Of a stretch of DNA of 64,000 nucleotides, positions 1 to 8,157 are shown one piece after another (the first letter of the stretch is position 1; each line of letters begins with the position of its first letter). The notes under the pieces are model-generated. The model saw only the letters and a program-made list of their open reading frames with translations. It searched no databases and had not been told where the DNA came from. The stretch is from Pseudomonas sp. ADAK13. Lineage in GTDB: Bacteria; Pseudomonadota; Gammaproteobacteria; Pseudomonadales; Pseudomonadaceae. The DNA lies in contig NZ_CP052860.1 in the NCBI RefSeq assembly GCF_012935715.1, forward strand, positions 6,200,001 to 6,264,000. Reading direction: 5' to 3'. Position numbers and translations under genes: made by a program.

Positions 1-23
1 GTAACAAATTAAGTCATTAAATG

Positions 24-52
24 TTGACAGGCCGCAACTGCCTGAGTAGATT
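24..52 (+). promoter_or_regulatory. Candidate sigma70 promoter
   Basis: TTGACA at 24-29 and TAGATT at 47-52 are separated by exactly 17 bases, an almost ideal sigma70 promoter reading towards mgtA. A weak hairpin (GCCCG 53-57 with CGGGC 70-74) and a T-run follow directly, so the promoter may be attenuated, or the hairpin may be the terminator of a gene to the left. No start site can be proven from sequence. Confidence 0.45.
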
Positions 53-84
53 GCCCGTGCCTGCAACTCCGGGCCATTTTTTAA
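53..84 (+). terminator. Weak hairpin plus T-run
   Basis: A 5-bp stem (GCCCG/CGGGC) with a 12-base loop is followed by CATTTTTTAA. It looks like a weak intrinsic terminator, either for an upstream gene outside the window or as early attenuation of the promoter at 24-52. Confidence 0.3.
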
Positions 85-268
85 CCTCACAAAAGAAGCC
101 AATGGACACAGTATCTAGTCGCTGTCCGATCACCGTGAATGCGGCGAATCGGGCGCAAAACCCAGAGAAAATGACGGGACTCGCCTTTCCGGCCGAGTAA
201 GCTGCGCTAGAGCCTGACGCTCCAACGTAACTGCCTCACCGGATGCCAGTCCGGTCCCGAGGTGTGTT

Positions 269-562
269 ATGACCTTTCAACTGATTGCTTTGCCTGATCT
301 GCGTACGCTGGCGTCGGCCCTGCGTGCCAAATTGTGCCGCGAGCCCGTAGGCTTTTCGCCTACCCGCAGCGCTTTTGTGACCTCATCTCCCCGCGTGTGC
401 CCGGCTCCCCTGGCCCACTGGCGTATCTGCCCCACCACCGGCCACCTGGTCCAGCAATGGGATCACGCCGACCCTCAAGACCCACAGAGACGGGACGTTT
501 CCGGCCTGGTCGCGCAAGCGAGCCTGATGCTGAGCCTCTACGTGGACGCTCGCGCGGCGTAA
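269..562 (+). CDS. Small hypothetical protein upstream of mgtA
   Basis: 97 aa with an ATG preceded by CGAGGTG at a suitable distance. The C-terminal half contains a stretch of the form WRICPTTGHLVQQW, a pattern that resembles small conserved Pseudomonas proteins of unknown function. It has no signal peptide or membrane segment. It lies in the long leader between the promoter-like sequence at 24-52 and mgtA and could be co-transcribed with mgtA. An overlapping frame (334-588) is also open, so the call rests on the ribosome site and sequence character. No function can be assigned. Confidence 0.5.
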   Translation: MTFQLIALPDLRTLASALRAKLCREPVGFSPTRSAFVTSSPRVCPAPLAHWRICPTTGHLVQQWDHADPQDPQRRDVSGLVAQASLMLSLYVDARAA

Positions 563-619
563 GCCGGCTGGAAACAGCAACTTCCTGATTATCTGTTAAT
601 TATTTAGCTGGAGTTCTCT

Positions 620-658
620 ATGGACGAAGCCAGTAGTAGCCCGCTGCGCGCTAGTTAA
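620..658 (+). CDS. Candidate leader peptide of mgtA (12 codons)
   Basis: ATG at 620 is preceded by TGGAG at 609-613, and the frame encodes MDEASSSPLRAS before TAA. The peptide is acidic at its start and carries a proline. The enterobacterial MgtL peptide is also acidic and proline-containing; it destabilises translating ribosomes at low Mg2+ and so controls readthrough into mgtA. The last codons lie inside a long hairpin (638-679). The functional analogy is inference; no homology to MgtL can be claimed for so short a peptide. Confidence 0.45.
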   Translation: MDEASSSPLRAS

Positions 659-679
659 CTAACGCGCTGTTAGCGGGCC
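638..679 (+). promoter_or_regulatory. Leader hairpin overlapping the leader peptide
   Basis: GCCCGCT (639-645) pairs with AGCGGGC (672-678), and GCGCG (646-650) pairs with CGCGC (663-667). The loop contains the palindrome TAGTTAACTA and the stop codon of the leader peptide. No T-run follows, so it is not a simple intrinsic terminator. A stalled or departed ribosome on the leader peptide would change whether it folds. Confidence 0.5.
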
Positions 680-808
680 TCTAGAAAGTTACTCAACACT
701 TTATTTAAACCGATCGCGAAGTCAGCGACTCGGCATGCTTTCGCTCGCCTGTCATCAGGTAAGTACCGGGTATGTTTTGTCGAAAAATTGGCGACAGGAG
801 TACACACA

Positions 809-3523
809 ATGAGCGCAGTAAAAAACCCGAAACTGCACAAGAAAAACGGCACCGACACCGACACCAAGCTGTCGATGCGTGCTGCCCGCGAAGCCCAGAA
901 CGGCCTCTCGGCAACCCTCGCCAATGTCCGGGCAACCAAGGATGGCCTGACCGAACTGGACGCCTCTGCCCGCCTGCAACGTGAAGGCTACAACGAGGTG
1001 GCCCACGACAAGCCGCCTCACGCCATCGTGCAATTCCTCCAGGCACTGAACAACCCGTTCATCTATGTGCTGCTGACCCTGGGCGGCATCAGCTTCGTTA
1101 CCGATTACTGGCTGCCGCTGCAGGCCGGTGAAGAAGCCGACCTGACCAAGGTCATCATTATCATGACCATGGTCATGCTCAGCAGCCTGCTGCGGTTCTG
1201 GCAGGAACACCGCTCGGCCAAGTCCGCCGAAGCCTTGAAAGCCATGGTGCGCACCACTGCCACGGTGTTGCGCCGCGAACAAGTGGGCTCCACGCCGACC
1301 CTGCGGGAAGTGCCGATGCGCGACCTGGTGGCCGGCGATATCGTGCAACTGTCAGCCGGCGACATGATCCCGGCCGATATCCGCCTGATCGAGTCCCGCG
1401 ACCTGTTCATCAGCCAGGCCGTGCTGACCGGCGAAGCCTTGCCGGTGGAGAAGTACGACACCCTCGGCGATGTCACGCAAAAATCCGCCACCTCCACGGC
1501 GGCAGACCAGGGCAACCTGCTGGACTTGCCGAACATCTGCTTCATGGGCACCAACGTGGTCAGCGGCCGGGCGAAAGCCGTGGTGGTTGCCACCGGCCCA
1601 CGCACCTACTTTGGCTCCCTGGCCAAGGCGATTGTCGGTTCCCGGGTACAAACCGCATTTGACCGTGGGGTGAACAGCGTCAGCTGGCTGTTGATCCGCT
1701 TCATGCTGGTGATGACGCCGATCGTGTTTTTCCTCAACGGTTTCTCCAAGGGTGACTGGAGCGATGCCTTGTTGTTCGCCCTGGCAGTTGCGGTGGGCCT
1801 GACCCCGGAAATGCTGCCGATGATCGTCAGCGCCAACCTGGCCAAGGGCGCAACCGCCATGGCCAAGCGCAAAGTGGTGGTCAAGCGCCTCAACGCGATC
1901 CAGAACTTCGGTTCAATGGACGTGCTGTGCACCGACAAGACCGGCACCCTGACCCAGGACAAGATCATCCTCGAGCACCACGTCAACGCCTTTGGCAACC
2001 GTGATGACTCGGTACTGACCCTGGCCTGGCTCAACAGCCATCACCAAAGCGGCATGAAGAACCTGATGGACCAGGCGGTCGTACAGTTCTCGGAACAGAA
2101 CCCGAAGTTCCAGGTGCCGTTCGCCTACAGCAAGGTCGATGAATTGCCGTTCGACTTTATCCGTCGTCGCCTGTCGATTGTGGTCAAGGACGCGCAAAAC
2201 GATCACCTGCTGGTGTGCAAGGGCGCGGTCGAGGAGATGCTGAGTATTTCCACCCACGTGATGGAGGGTGACGTTGCCGTCGAGCTGGATGATCGTCGTC
2301 GCAACGAGTTGCTGGCGATTGCCCAGGATTACAACGAAGACGGCTTCCGGGTGCTGGTGGTTGCCACCCGCAACATTCCAAAGGCGCTGGCGCGCAACCA
2401 GTACACCACCGCCGATGAGCGCAACCTGGTGATCCGTGGTTTCCTGACCTTCCTCGATCCGCCAAAGGAAACCGCAGGCCCGGCCATCGCTGCCCTGCGC
2501 GAAATTGGTGTGGCGGTCAAAGTGCTCACCGGCGACAACGCCATCGTCACCAGCAAGATCTGCCGCCAGGTCGGCCTGGAGCCCGGCGTGCCGTTGCTGG
2601 GCGTGGAAATCGAAGCGATGGACGACGCCACCCTCAAGCTGCGGGTTGAGGAACGCACGGTGTTTGCCAAGCTGACGCCGCTGCAAAAGTCCCGGGTGCT
2701 CAAGACCTTGCAGTCCAACGGCCACACCGTGGGCTTCCTCGGCGACGGCATCAATGATGCACCGGCCCTGCGGGACGCCGACGTGGGTATCTCGGTGGAC
2801 AGCGCGACGGACATCGCCAAGGAGTCGGCCGACATCATCCTGCTGGAAAAGAGCCTGATGGTGCTGGAGGAAGGCGTGCTGAAAGGCCGTGAGACCTTCG
2901 GCAATATCATGAAGTACCTGAACATGACCGCCAGTTCCAACTTCGGCAACGTGTTCTCGGTGCTGGTGGCCAGTGCATTCATTCCGTTCCTGCCGATGCT
3001 GTCGATCCACCTGCTGCTGCAAAACCTGATGTACGACATCTCCCAGCTGGCCTTGCCGTGGGACAAGATGGACAAGGAATACCTGGCCAAGCCGCGCAAG
3101 TGGGATGCGAAAAACATTGGCCGCTTCATGATCTGGATCGGACCGACCTCGTCGATCTTCGACATGACCACCTTTGCCCTGATGTGGTACGTGTTCTCGG
3201 CCAACAGCGTGGAAATGCAGACCCTGTTCCAGTCCGGCTGGTTCATCGAGGGGCTGCTCTCGCAAACCCTGGTGGTGCATATGCTGCGCACCCGCAAGAT
3301 CCCGTTCTTCCAGAGCAACGCCGCATGGCCGGTGATGATGATGACGTGCATCGTGATCGGGCTGGGCATCTACGTACCGTTCTCGCCGCTGGGCGCGATG
3401 GTGGGCCTGGAGCCGCTGCCACTGGCGTACTTCCCATGGCTGGTGGGCACCCTGGTCGCCTACTGCTGCGTGGCACAGCTGATGAAAACCCTCTACATCC
3501 GCCGCTTCAAGCAGTGGTACTGA
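809..3523 (+). CDS. mgtA: Magnesium-transporting P-type ATPase, MgtA/MgtB class
   Basis: 904 aa, near the length of E. coli MgtA (about 898). It imports Mg2+ across the inner membrane using ATP. The phosphorylation motif DKTGTLT follows a conserved CT, the TGE of the actuator domain appears as LTGEALPVEK, and the hinge motif GDGINDAPAL is present. Paired membrane segments occur near residues 75-130, 285-345 and across the last 200 residues. ATG at 809 is chosen over TTG at 788 because AGGAG lies at 796-800. The upstream leader peptide and hairpin suggest control by Mg2+ at the RNA level. An inverted repeat lies just downstream. Confidence 0.95.
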   Translation: MSAVKNPKLHKKNGTDTDTKLSMRAAREAQNGLSATLANVRATKDGLTELDASARLQREGYNEVAHDKPPHAIVQFLQALNNPFIYVLLTLGGISFVTDYWLPLQAGEEADLTKVIIIMTMVMLSSLLRFWQEHRSAKSAEALKAMVRTTATVLRREQVGSTPTLREVPMRDLVAGDIVQLSAGDMIPADIRLIESRDLFISQAVLTGEALPVEKYDTLGDVTQKSATSTAADQGNLLDLPNICFMGTNVVSGRAKAVVVATGPRTYFGSLAKAIVGSRVQTAFDRGVNSVSWLLIRFMLVMTPIVFFLNGFSKGDWSDALLFALAVAVGLTPEMLPMIVSANLAKGATAMAKRKVVVKRLNAIQNFGSMDVLCTDKTGTLTQDKIILEHHVNAFGNRDDSVLTLAWLNSHHQSGMKNLMDQAVVQFSEQNPKFQVPFAYSKVDELPFDFIRRRLSIVVKDAQNDHLLVCKGAVEEMLSISTHVMEGDVAVELDDRRRNELLAIAQDYNEDGFRVLVVATRNIPKALARNQYTTADERNLVIRGFLTFLDPPKETAGPAIAALREIGVAVKVLTGDNAIVTSKICRQVGLEPGVPLLGVEIEAMDDATLKLRVEERTVFAKLTPLQKSRVLKTLQSNGHTVGFLGDGINDAPALRDADVGISVDSATDIAKESADIILLEKSLMVLEEGVLKGRETFGNIMKYLNMTASSNFGNVFSVLVASAFIPFLPMLSIHLLLQNLMYDISQLALPWDKMDKEYLAKPRKWDAKNIGRFMIWIGPTSSIFDMTTFALMWYVFSANSVEMQTLFQSGWFIEGLLSQTLVVHMLRTRKIPFFQSNAAWPVMMMTCIVIGLGIYVPFSPLGAMVGLEPLPLAYFPWLVGTLVAYCCVAQLMKTLYIRRFKQWY

Positions 3524-3540
3524 TCAACCGCCCCTGAAAA

Positions 3541-3568
3541 GCGCTGGCTATCGATGGATAGCCAGCGC
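3541..3568 (+). terminator. Inverted repeat after mgtA
   Basis: GCGCTGGCTAT and ATAGCCAGCGC form an 11-bp perfect stem around a 6-base loop, 17 bases after the mgtA stop. There is no T-run, so it may protect the mRNA 3' end or act with Rho rather than being a strong intrinsic terminator. Confidence 0.5.
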
Positions 3569-3583
3569 CTGCGGAGACTGACA

Positions 3584-3787
3584 ATGAACCGACTCATGAG
3601 CTACCTCGACAACGCCGCACGCGCGATGCTGGTGTACGGCCTCGCCCAAGCCGCCAAGGCGGTGATGGTGCTGGGCGTACGGCTTTACGTACGCAACCTG
3701 CTCAGCGCCGTGGAAATGCGCTTCATGCTGGGCTTTTCCAGCACGTTGAACAGCACCTGCCTCCGCTTGCTGCGCCCGCGTCGATAA
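3584..3787 (+). CDS. Small hypothetical protein
   Basis: 67 aa starting at ATG 3584 with GCGGAG about 8 bases upstream. It has a central hydrophobic helix (AMLVYGLAQAAKAVMVLGV) that could be membrane-associated or amphipathic and a basic C-terminus ending RLLRPRR. It sits between mgtA and a DUF2493 gene, all on the plus strand. The family is not recognised. The longer in-frame ATG at 3554 lies inside the inverted repeat and was not used. Confidence 0.5.
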   Translation: MNRLMSYLDNAARAMLVYGLAQAAKAVMVLGVRLYVRNLLSAVEMRFMLGFSSTLNSTCLRLLRPRR

Positions 3788-3818
3788 ATGGCAATACGCA
3801 ATACAAGGAAACTTCACC

Positions 3819-4166
3819 ATGCGCGTCTTGATCTGTGCAGGTCGTCATTACGCCGATACAAAAATGTCCCGCCAGGTGCTGGACGCCTACCACCGCCTGC
3901 GCCCGGTGCAGGTATTGATCCACGGCGGCAGCCAGTTCCTGGGCAGCGACGTGGAGGACTGGGCCCGGGAAACCGGCGTGGATGTGGTGCGTTACCCACC
4001 CAACTGGCAACGCCATGGCAAGCAGGCCGAGCGTCATCGCAACCAGTTCATGCTCACCGACAGCCGGCCCGACGTGATCATCGCGCTGCCCGGTGGCGAC
4101 GACACCTCGGAACTGGTGAGCCAGGCCAAGGCCTGCGGCATCCATGTGCTGACGGTAGACAGCTGA
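3819..4166 (+). CDS. DUF2493 (YspA-like, SLOG fold) protein
   Basis: 115 aa with AAGGAA upstream of the ATG. The N-terminus MRVLICAGRHYAD and the internal LIHGGSQFLGSDVEDWARE match the DUF2493 family, part of the SLOG/Rossmann-like superfamily that includes nucleotide-binding DprA and LOG proteins. Such proteins are expected to bind a nucleotide or nucleotide-sugar, but the cellular role is not known. The glycine-rich GGSQ and PGGDD turns are the likely binding loops. It lies in the mgtA neighbourhood and is probably co-transcribed with the small genes around it. Confidence 0.75.
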   Translation: MRVLICAGRHYADTKMSRQVLDAYHRLRPVQVLIHGGSQFLGSDVEDWARETGVDVVRYPPNWQRHGKQAERHRNQFMLTDSRPDVIIALPGGDDTSELVSQAKACGIHVLTVDS

Positions 4167-4192
4167 ATCAACCCTTACTGGAGCATCCAGAC

Positions 4193-4333
4193 ATGAACGA
4201 AGAACCCAGTTGTAGCAGTACCCAGTTGCACACCCTTTTCTATTTGAATCACGGCGCGTCCCTGCCAAATCCGGCCGGGACACGCCTCAGGCTGTTGATC
4301 GAGGTTCACCATGTACAAGAAACACACCCCTGA
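4193..4333 (+). CDS. Possible small protein overlapping next gene
   Basis: 46 aa, ATG at 4193 with CTGGAG 9-14 bases upstream. It overlaps the start of the next gene by 23 bases, which would allow translational coupling. Composition is unremarkable and no family is recognised. It could also be a chance reading frame in a short intergenic gap. Confidence 0.3.
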   Translation: MNEEPSCSSTQLHTLFYLNHGASLPNPAGTRLRLLIEVHHVQETHP

Positions 4334-5114
4334 CGGTTTCACCAAATACCGCAACCGCAGCACCCACGTTACCTTCCATCCCCTGCCCGCCTCCAAGCTA
4401 CGAGCGGTGCGGCGTAATCTGATCTTCGTTGGCGTGACCCTGGGCGTCGTGCTGGTGCTCAGCCTGATGTCAAATGCCTATGCGGCCGGCGGCTCCTACG
4501 TGGTCGACGACGGCGCGATCAATGCCCCGGGCGAATGCAATGTCGACGCCTGGTTCACCGCCAATCGGCACGACGGCTCAACCCACAGCGAAACCCTGGC
4601 GCCGGCGTGCACCTCCACTGCCATTCCGTGGTTGCAGTGGACTGCCGCCGTGTCGCGGGCCAACCATGATGGCGAGGGCGAAACCCAGGTGAATCCGCAG
4701 CTCAAGGCGCAGTTGTGGGCCCGGGAAGACCTGGGCCTGGAACTGGCCGCGTCTGCCGGCGTGCATTACGCGCTGAACCGCCAGCATTCGTTTGATGGTG
4801 CGGACTTGAATGTGCCGTTTACCTGGCAGCCCATGGAGGCCCTGCGACTGAACTTCAATGCGGGCTGGAGCCATGCCTATAACGACGGCGACCAAACCCA
4901 TCGACCGACCTGGGGCACCGGGCTTGAATACACCCTGGCCGACTCACTGACGCTGATCGCCGAACGTTACGGCCAGCAAGGCGGCGACCAGGCCTGGCAA
5001 GCCGGGCCGAGGGTGCATATCGGTAAAAATGTGGATGTGGACCTGGTGGTGGGGCGCAGTTTGATCGGAGATCGGCATCAGTGGCTGACAACCGGCGCTA
5101 CACTCAGGTTCTAA
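4311..5114 (+). CDS. Predicted outer-membrane beta-barrel-like protein
   Basis: 267 aa. A long N-terminal region carries a basic stretch and then a hydrophobic segment (LIFVGVTLGVVLVLSLMS) ending in NAYAAGG, a likely late signal-peptidase cleavage site near residue 57-59. The mature part has alternating hydrophobic/polar strands and ends in a terminal Phe (GATLRF), typical of outer-membrane barrels. GAGG lies upstream of the ATG. It is the last gene of the plus-strand run after mgtA. Function is unknown; transport, adhesion or a structural role are all possible. Confidence 0.6.
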   Translation: MYKKHTPDGFTKYRNRSTHVTFHPLPASKLRAVRRNLIFVGVTLGVVLVLSLMSNAYAAGGSYVVDDGAINAPGECNVDAWFTANRHDGSTHSETLAPACTSTAIPWLQWTAAVSRANHDGEGETQVNPQLKAQLWAREDLGLELAASAGVHYALNRQHSFDGADLNVPFTWQPMEALRLNFNAGWSHAYNDGDQTHRPTWGTGLEYTLADSLTLIAERYGQQGGDQAWQAGPRVHIGKNVDVDLVVGRSLIGDRHQWLTTGATLRF

Positions 5115-5138
5115 AAACCAAGGGAAGTACACACAACC

Positions 5139-5272
5139 TGTGGTGAGGGGGCTTGTCCCCCGCTGGGCTGCGAAGCGGCCCCAGAAAGGCAACCGCGATC
5201 TTTCAGAAATACAGCGGTGGATGAATCAGGGCCGCTTCGCAGCCCAACGGGGGACAAGCCCCCTCGCCACAG
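5139..5272. repeat. REPIN (inverted REP pair), GGGGGCTTGTCCCCC type
   Basis: Two near-perfect inverted copies of about 44 bases (5139-5182 and 5229-5272) each hold a GGGGG-CTTG-CCCCC hairpin and an adjoining GGGCTGCGAAGCGGCCC hairpin. This is the layout of Pseudomonas REP doublets mobilised by RAYT transposases. It lies in the gap between two convergent genes. No RAYT gene is in the window. Confidence 0.85.
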
Positions 5273-5314
5273 CCCCCTCACCACACGTGTCAGACGCAAG
5301 ACTTGCCGCAGCGG

Positions 5315-6034
5315 CTAAACCTGCCCTTTGGCCTGCTGCTCCAGATGCACCTGCAACGCAGGATCAATCTTCAACTGCCCCGCCAGCTCATCCAGGTAAT
5401 TGCGTTCCGCATCCTGCTGGTCATCCACCAGCATCACACTGACCAGGTACACCTCGGCCGCCACCGCCGGGTCTGCGGCAAACTCGGCAAAGTCCGCCGG
5501 ATTCAGCGGTTTGGCCACCTCGGCATCCAGCCATGCCTGCAACTGCGGATTATCGGTGTGCTTGCCGATCTCGGCCGAGATCATCTGCTGCTCGCGCTGA
5601 TCAATCTCGCCATCGGCCTTGGCCGCCGCGATCAACGCACGCAACACGGCGTGGCTGTGTTCCTCGACCTGAGCGCCGGACAATTGGTCAACCGTTTGCA
5701 AGGTCTGCTGCGGTGCCGACGCCTGTTGCCGCTGCCAGGCCTGATACGCCTGGAACGCCATCATCCCCAGGGAGGCCAGCGCCGCATAGTTGGTGCCGCC
5801 GGTGCGCCCTTGGGGCGCCGCACGGCTTCCGCCCAACAGGCCACCCAGGCCTCCGAGCAAACCGCCCAGGCCACCGCCGCCGGAAGCTGAAGCGCCACCG
5901 CCGCCCAGCAAGCCGCCGAGCAACCCGCCCAAATCGCCGAGCCCGCCCTGGGACGCCGGAGCAGCGCCGCCCTGCTGACGCGTCGAGGCCTGGCCAGCGC
6001 GCAGCAATTGTTCCAGTAGATCGCCGGTATTCAT
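5315..6034 (-). CDS. DUF533 / YebE-like protein with TerB-like fold
   Basis: 239 aa. Residues about 20-85 are a glycine-rich linker with repeated LGGLLGGL units; about 95-115 is a hydrophobic segment around ALASLGMMAFQAYQAW; the C-terminal 130 residues match the DUF533 / TerB-like helical domain (ALIAAAKADGEIDQREQQ, an acidic metal-binding-like loop). E. coli YebE is the usual comparator, an inner-membrane protein of unknown role. The start at 6034 is chosen because GGGAGGGTGACACC precedes it; the longer frame upstream lacks a ribosome site. Confidence 0.8.
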   Translation of the reverse strand: MNTGDLLEQLLRAGQASTRQQGGAAPASQGGLGDLGGLLGGLLGGGGASASGGGGLGGLLGGLGGLLGGSRAAPQGRTGGTNYAALASLGMMAFQAYQAWQRQQASAPQQTLQTVDQLSGAQVEEHSHAVLRALIAAAKADGEIDQREQQMISAEIGKHTDNPQLQAWLDAEVAKPLNPADFAEFAADPAVAAEVYLVSVMLVDDQQDAERNYLDELAGQLKIDPALQVHLEQQAKGQV

Positions 6035-6158
6035 GGTGTCACCCTCCCAGGGCGCAGAGTTCCAGATCAACAACAATAGACCGGCTGCGCCAGAACACCA
6101 TGACCGCCCGGCAGGCACGCACTATCATGCTGCCAACCCCCCATGGAGGACGCACCAC

Positions 6159-6686
6159 GTGACCCGTACCGAGCAGATTATCTTGATGGCGAGCTACAAC
6201 CAGTGGATGAACCGCAAGGTGTACGAGGCTGCCGGCGGCCTGAGCGACGAGGCGTTAATGGCCGACCGTGGCGCGTTCTTCAGCTCGATCCTGGGCACGC
6301 TGAACCACCTCGCCCTGGGCGATCGCGTCTGGCTCAAGCGTTTCGCCGAGCATCCGGCGCAATTTACCGCGCTGGCGCCGTTAAGCGCGCTGGAAGTGCC
6401 GCCACGCCTGGACCAACTGGCGTTCGCTGACATCCGAGAACTGTCGGCCCACCGCGCCTGGCTCGACCGACTCATCATCGAATGGGCGCAATCGATCACC
6501 GAGCCGGACCTGGAGCAGCTGCTGCAGTACCGCAACATGGCAGGCACGGCCATGAACAAGAATTTTCATGCACTGCTGGTGCATTTCTTCAATCACCAGA
6601 CCCACCACCGGGGCCAGGTAACAACGCTGCTGACGCAGGCCGGGCGCGACGTGGGCGACACCGACCTGCTGGCGCTGATCGACTAG
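6159..6686 (+). CDS. DinB-family metal-dependent protein
   Basis: 175 aa with a GTG start preceded by GGAGGA. The four-helix DinB fold is indicated by a first His in the LNHLALGD segment and the paired motif HQTHHRGQ near the C-terminus, which supply the metal ligands of this family. Members act as thiol-dependent transferases or are uncharacterised. It converges with the GFA-type gene with a single base between stop codons, so neither has room for its own terminator. Confidence 0.85.
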   Translation: MTRTEQIILMASYNQWMNRKVYEAAGGLSDEALMADRGAFFSSILGTLNHLALGDRVWLKRFAEHPAQFTALAPLSALEVPPRLDQLAFADIRELSAHRAWLDRLIIEWAQSITEPDLEQLLQYRNMAGTAMNKNFHALLVHFFNHQTHHRGQVTTLLTQAGRDVGDTDLLALID

Positions 6687-6687
6687 T

Positions 6688-7143
6688 TCAACCGGCGTTA
6701 AACTCGGCGTAGGCCTGTATCAATGCCGGGAAATTCTCTCGCTCCGGCAACTGCGCAAAGCTGTGCTGCGCAGGGGTCGTCGCCCACGGCAGCTTTTCAC
6801 TGGTCCAGGTTTCAATGAACGGCACATAGTCGCTGACATCATCAAACATGGTGGGCCGCAGGTTGATCAAATCCTCGACGCCGTTGGGGCGGGAAAACAT
6901 CCAGCTCATGCAGTGCGGGCAGCAGTAATGGCGGTCTACGCCGTGCAGCCCGCCGATCACCGGGTTGCCCTGGGTGATGGTAAATCCGCTGCTGGGGATC
7001 AGCGCGCTCAGGGAGAACGCGCTGGACGACATCTTCTGGCAGCCGGTGCAGTGGCACGCCATGGTGATCAACGGTTTTTCGGTCACGGTAAACCGCACCC
7101 GATCACAACGGCAGCCACCTTCCTGGGACTCTTGATTACTCAT
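6688..7143 (-). CDS. GFA / CENP-V-domain zinc protein
   Basis: 151 aa. Zinc-binding cysteines are visible in order: GGCRCDRVRF, ACHCTGCQ and CCPHC, the signature of the glutathione-dependent formaldehyde-activating (GFA) domain. Many members have no proven substrate, so formaldehyde activation should not be assumed. It has no signal peptide. It is transcribed alone on the minus strand, end to end with the DinB-like gene. Confidence 0.85.
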   Translation of the reverse strand: MSNQESQEGGCRCDRVRFTVTEKPLITMACHCTGCQKMSSSAFSLSALIPSSGFTITQGNPVIGGLHGVDRHYCCPHCMSWMFSRPNGVEDLINLRPTMFDDVSDYVPFIETWTSEKLPWATTPAQHSFAQLPERENFPALIQAYAEFNAG

Positions 7144-7377
7144 CTTCCACTCCAGTCACATTGTGTGTGTGCCCGGAGAATAAACGAGCGGGTGCGTCAC
7201 GAACAGCAGCAGGCTCTATGGGTGCCGACGGGGGCGCAATACCCTCAAACGAACGCCTGGGGCAGCGAACTGTCATAAAAAAGACAGAGCGGTGAAATCA
7301 GCCAACAGCTGCCCGCCCTGCCCGCGCGCATCAGCAGATTACCGGTGCGACGCATCCCCCAAGAAGGAGACGCTTAC

Positions 7378-7662
7378 ATGGTCATTCACTTCAAGGTCGC
7401 CGGGCATCTTGCCTGCGGTCATCACGGCAACAACCTCCCTTCCAGCACCGAGCTGAAGCGGGTCAAATGCCGTACCTGCCGTAATACCGAAGCCTACAAA
7501 GAAGCCCGCCGCACCCAACGCAACGCCGCCCGGCGTGCCGCACGCCGATCCAAAGTCGCCCATGCCGCCGGTGACTGGCGCAGCGCCTGGACCCAACGCC
7601 TGACCGATCTGCCAGGCCGTCAACGCCTGCCACGCGGCTTCAGCGGCCAGCCATTCGTCTAG
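7378..7662 (+). CDS. Small basic protein with paired CxxC-type cysteines
   Basis: 94 aa; ATG at 7378 has AAGGAG at the right distance, better than the upstream in-frame ATG. The N-terminal half has Cys residues in HLACGHHGN and VKCRTCRN, a possible small zinc-binding site, followed by a very Arg-rich stretch (RRTQRNAARRAARR) suggesting nucleic-acid contact. No family is recognised. It is followed directly by a REPIN. Confidence 0.6.
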   Translation: MVIHFKVAGHLACGHHGNNLPSSTELKRVKCRTCRNTEAYKEARRTQRNAARRAARRSKVAHAAGDWRSAWTQRLTDLPGRQRLPRGFSGQPFV

Positions 7663-7678
7663 GCTGTACAGGACACAC

Positions 7679-7788
7679 CGTGGCGAGGGAGCTTGCTCCC
7701 GCTGGGCTGCGTAGCGGCCCCAAAATCCAGGGAGCGCTTCGCACTGGAGCGCCAGCCCGGTCCAGCGGGAGCAAGCTCCCTCGCCACA
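7679..7788. repeat. REPIN (inverted REP pair), GAGGGAGCTTGCTCCC type
   Basis: GTGGCGAGGGAGCTTGCTCCCGC at 7680-7702 recurs inverted at about 7764-7786, with diverged REP material between. It is a different REP class from the one at 5139-5272, having a GGGAG-CTTG-CTCCC core. Confidence 0.85.
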
Positions 7789-7815
7789 GGTATGCATCAC
7801 CCAATCACCTCCCAA

Positions 7816-7845
7816 TAAAAAGCCCCGGACTGGCCGAGGCTGTTG
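7816..7845 (-). terminator. Intrinsic terminator for the gene at 7851
   Basis: On the minus strand an imperfect stem (AGCCTCGG with CCGGGGCT) is followed by TTTTTATT, just after the stop of the small gene at 7851-8042. Confidence 0.65.
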
Positions 7846-7850
7846 AGGGT

Positions 7851-8042
7851 TCACGCATCATTGGCAACGGGCCTCGACCGCGCCTTGTAACCCGGCAGTG
7901 CAGCAGCATACGCCAGTGCCTGCTCACGGGAACCGAAGGACGCCAGCCGATCAGCCTTGGTACAGACCCGCCACGGGCCACTGTTGACCTGCACGATGTC
8001 GTAGCCGTTGAGATGCAGCTTGTTCAGCATGGGAGTGCTCAT
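7851..8042 (-). CDS. Small hypothetical protein
   Basis: 63 aa. ATG at 8042 is preceded by GAGAGAGG. The sequence reads as a compact beta-rich domain (GYDIVQVNSGPWRVCTKADR) followed by a helix (SREQALAYAAALPGYK), similar in layout to small DUF2188-like proteins, though this is not firm. It is a single-gene unit with its own terminator and diverges from the GNAT gene. Confidence 0.6.
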   Translation of the reverse strand: MSTPMLNKLHLNGYDIVQVNSGPWRVCTKADRLASFGSREQALAYAAALPGYKARSRPVANDA

Positions 8043-8157
8043 AGTCACCTCTCTCTCCAGAGATAATCCAGGTGTTTGCCCGGTCTACCATACACCCGGG
8101 TAAAGCGGTGTAACCTACCGGGCGTCGCACAGGCGTGCACTTCATGGAGCAGGGAAG

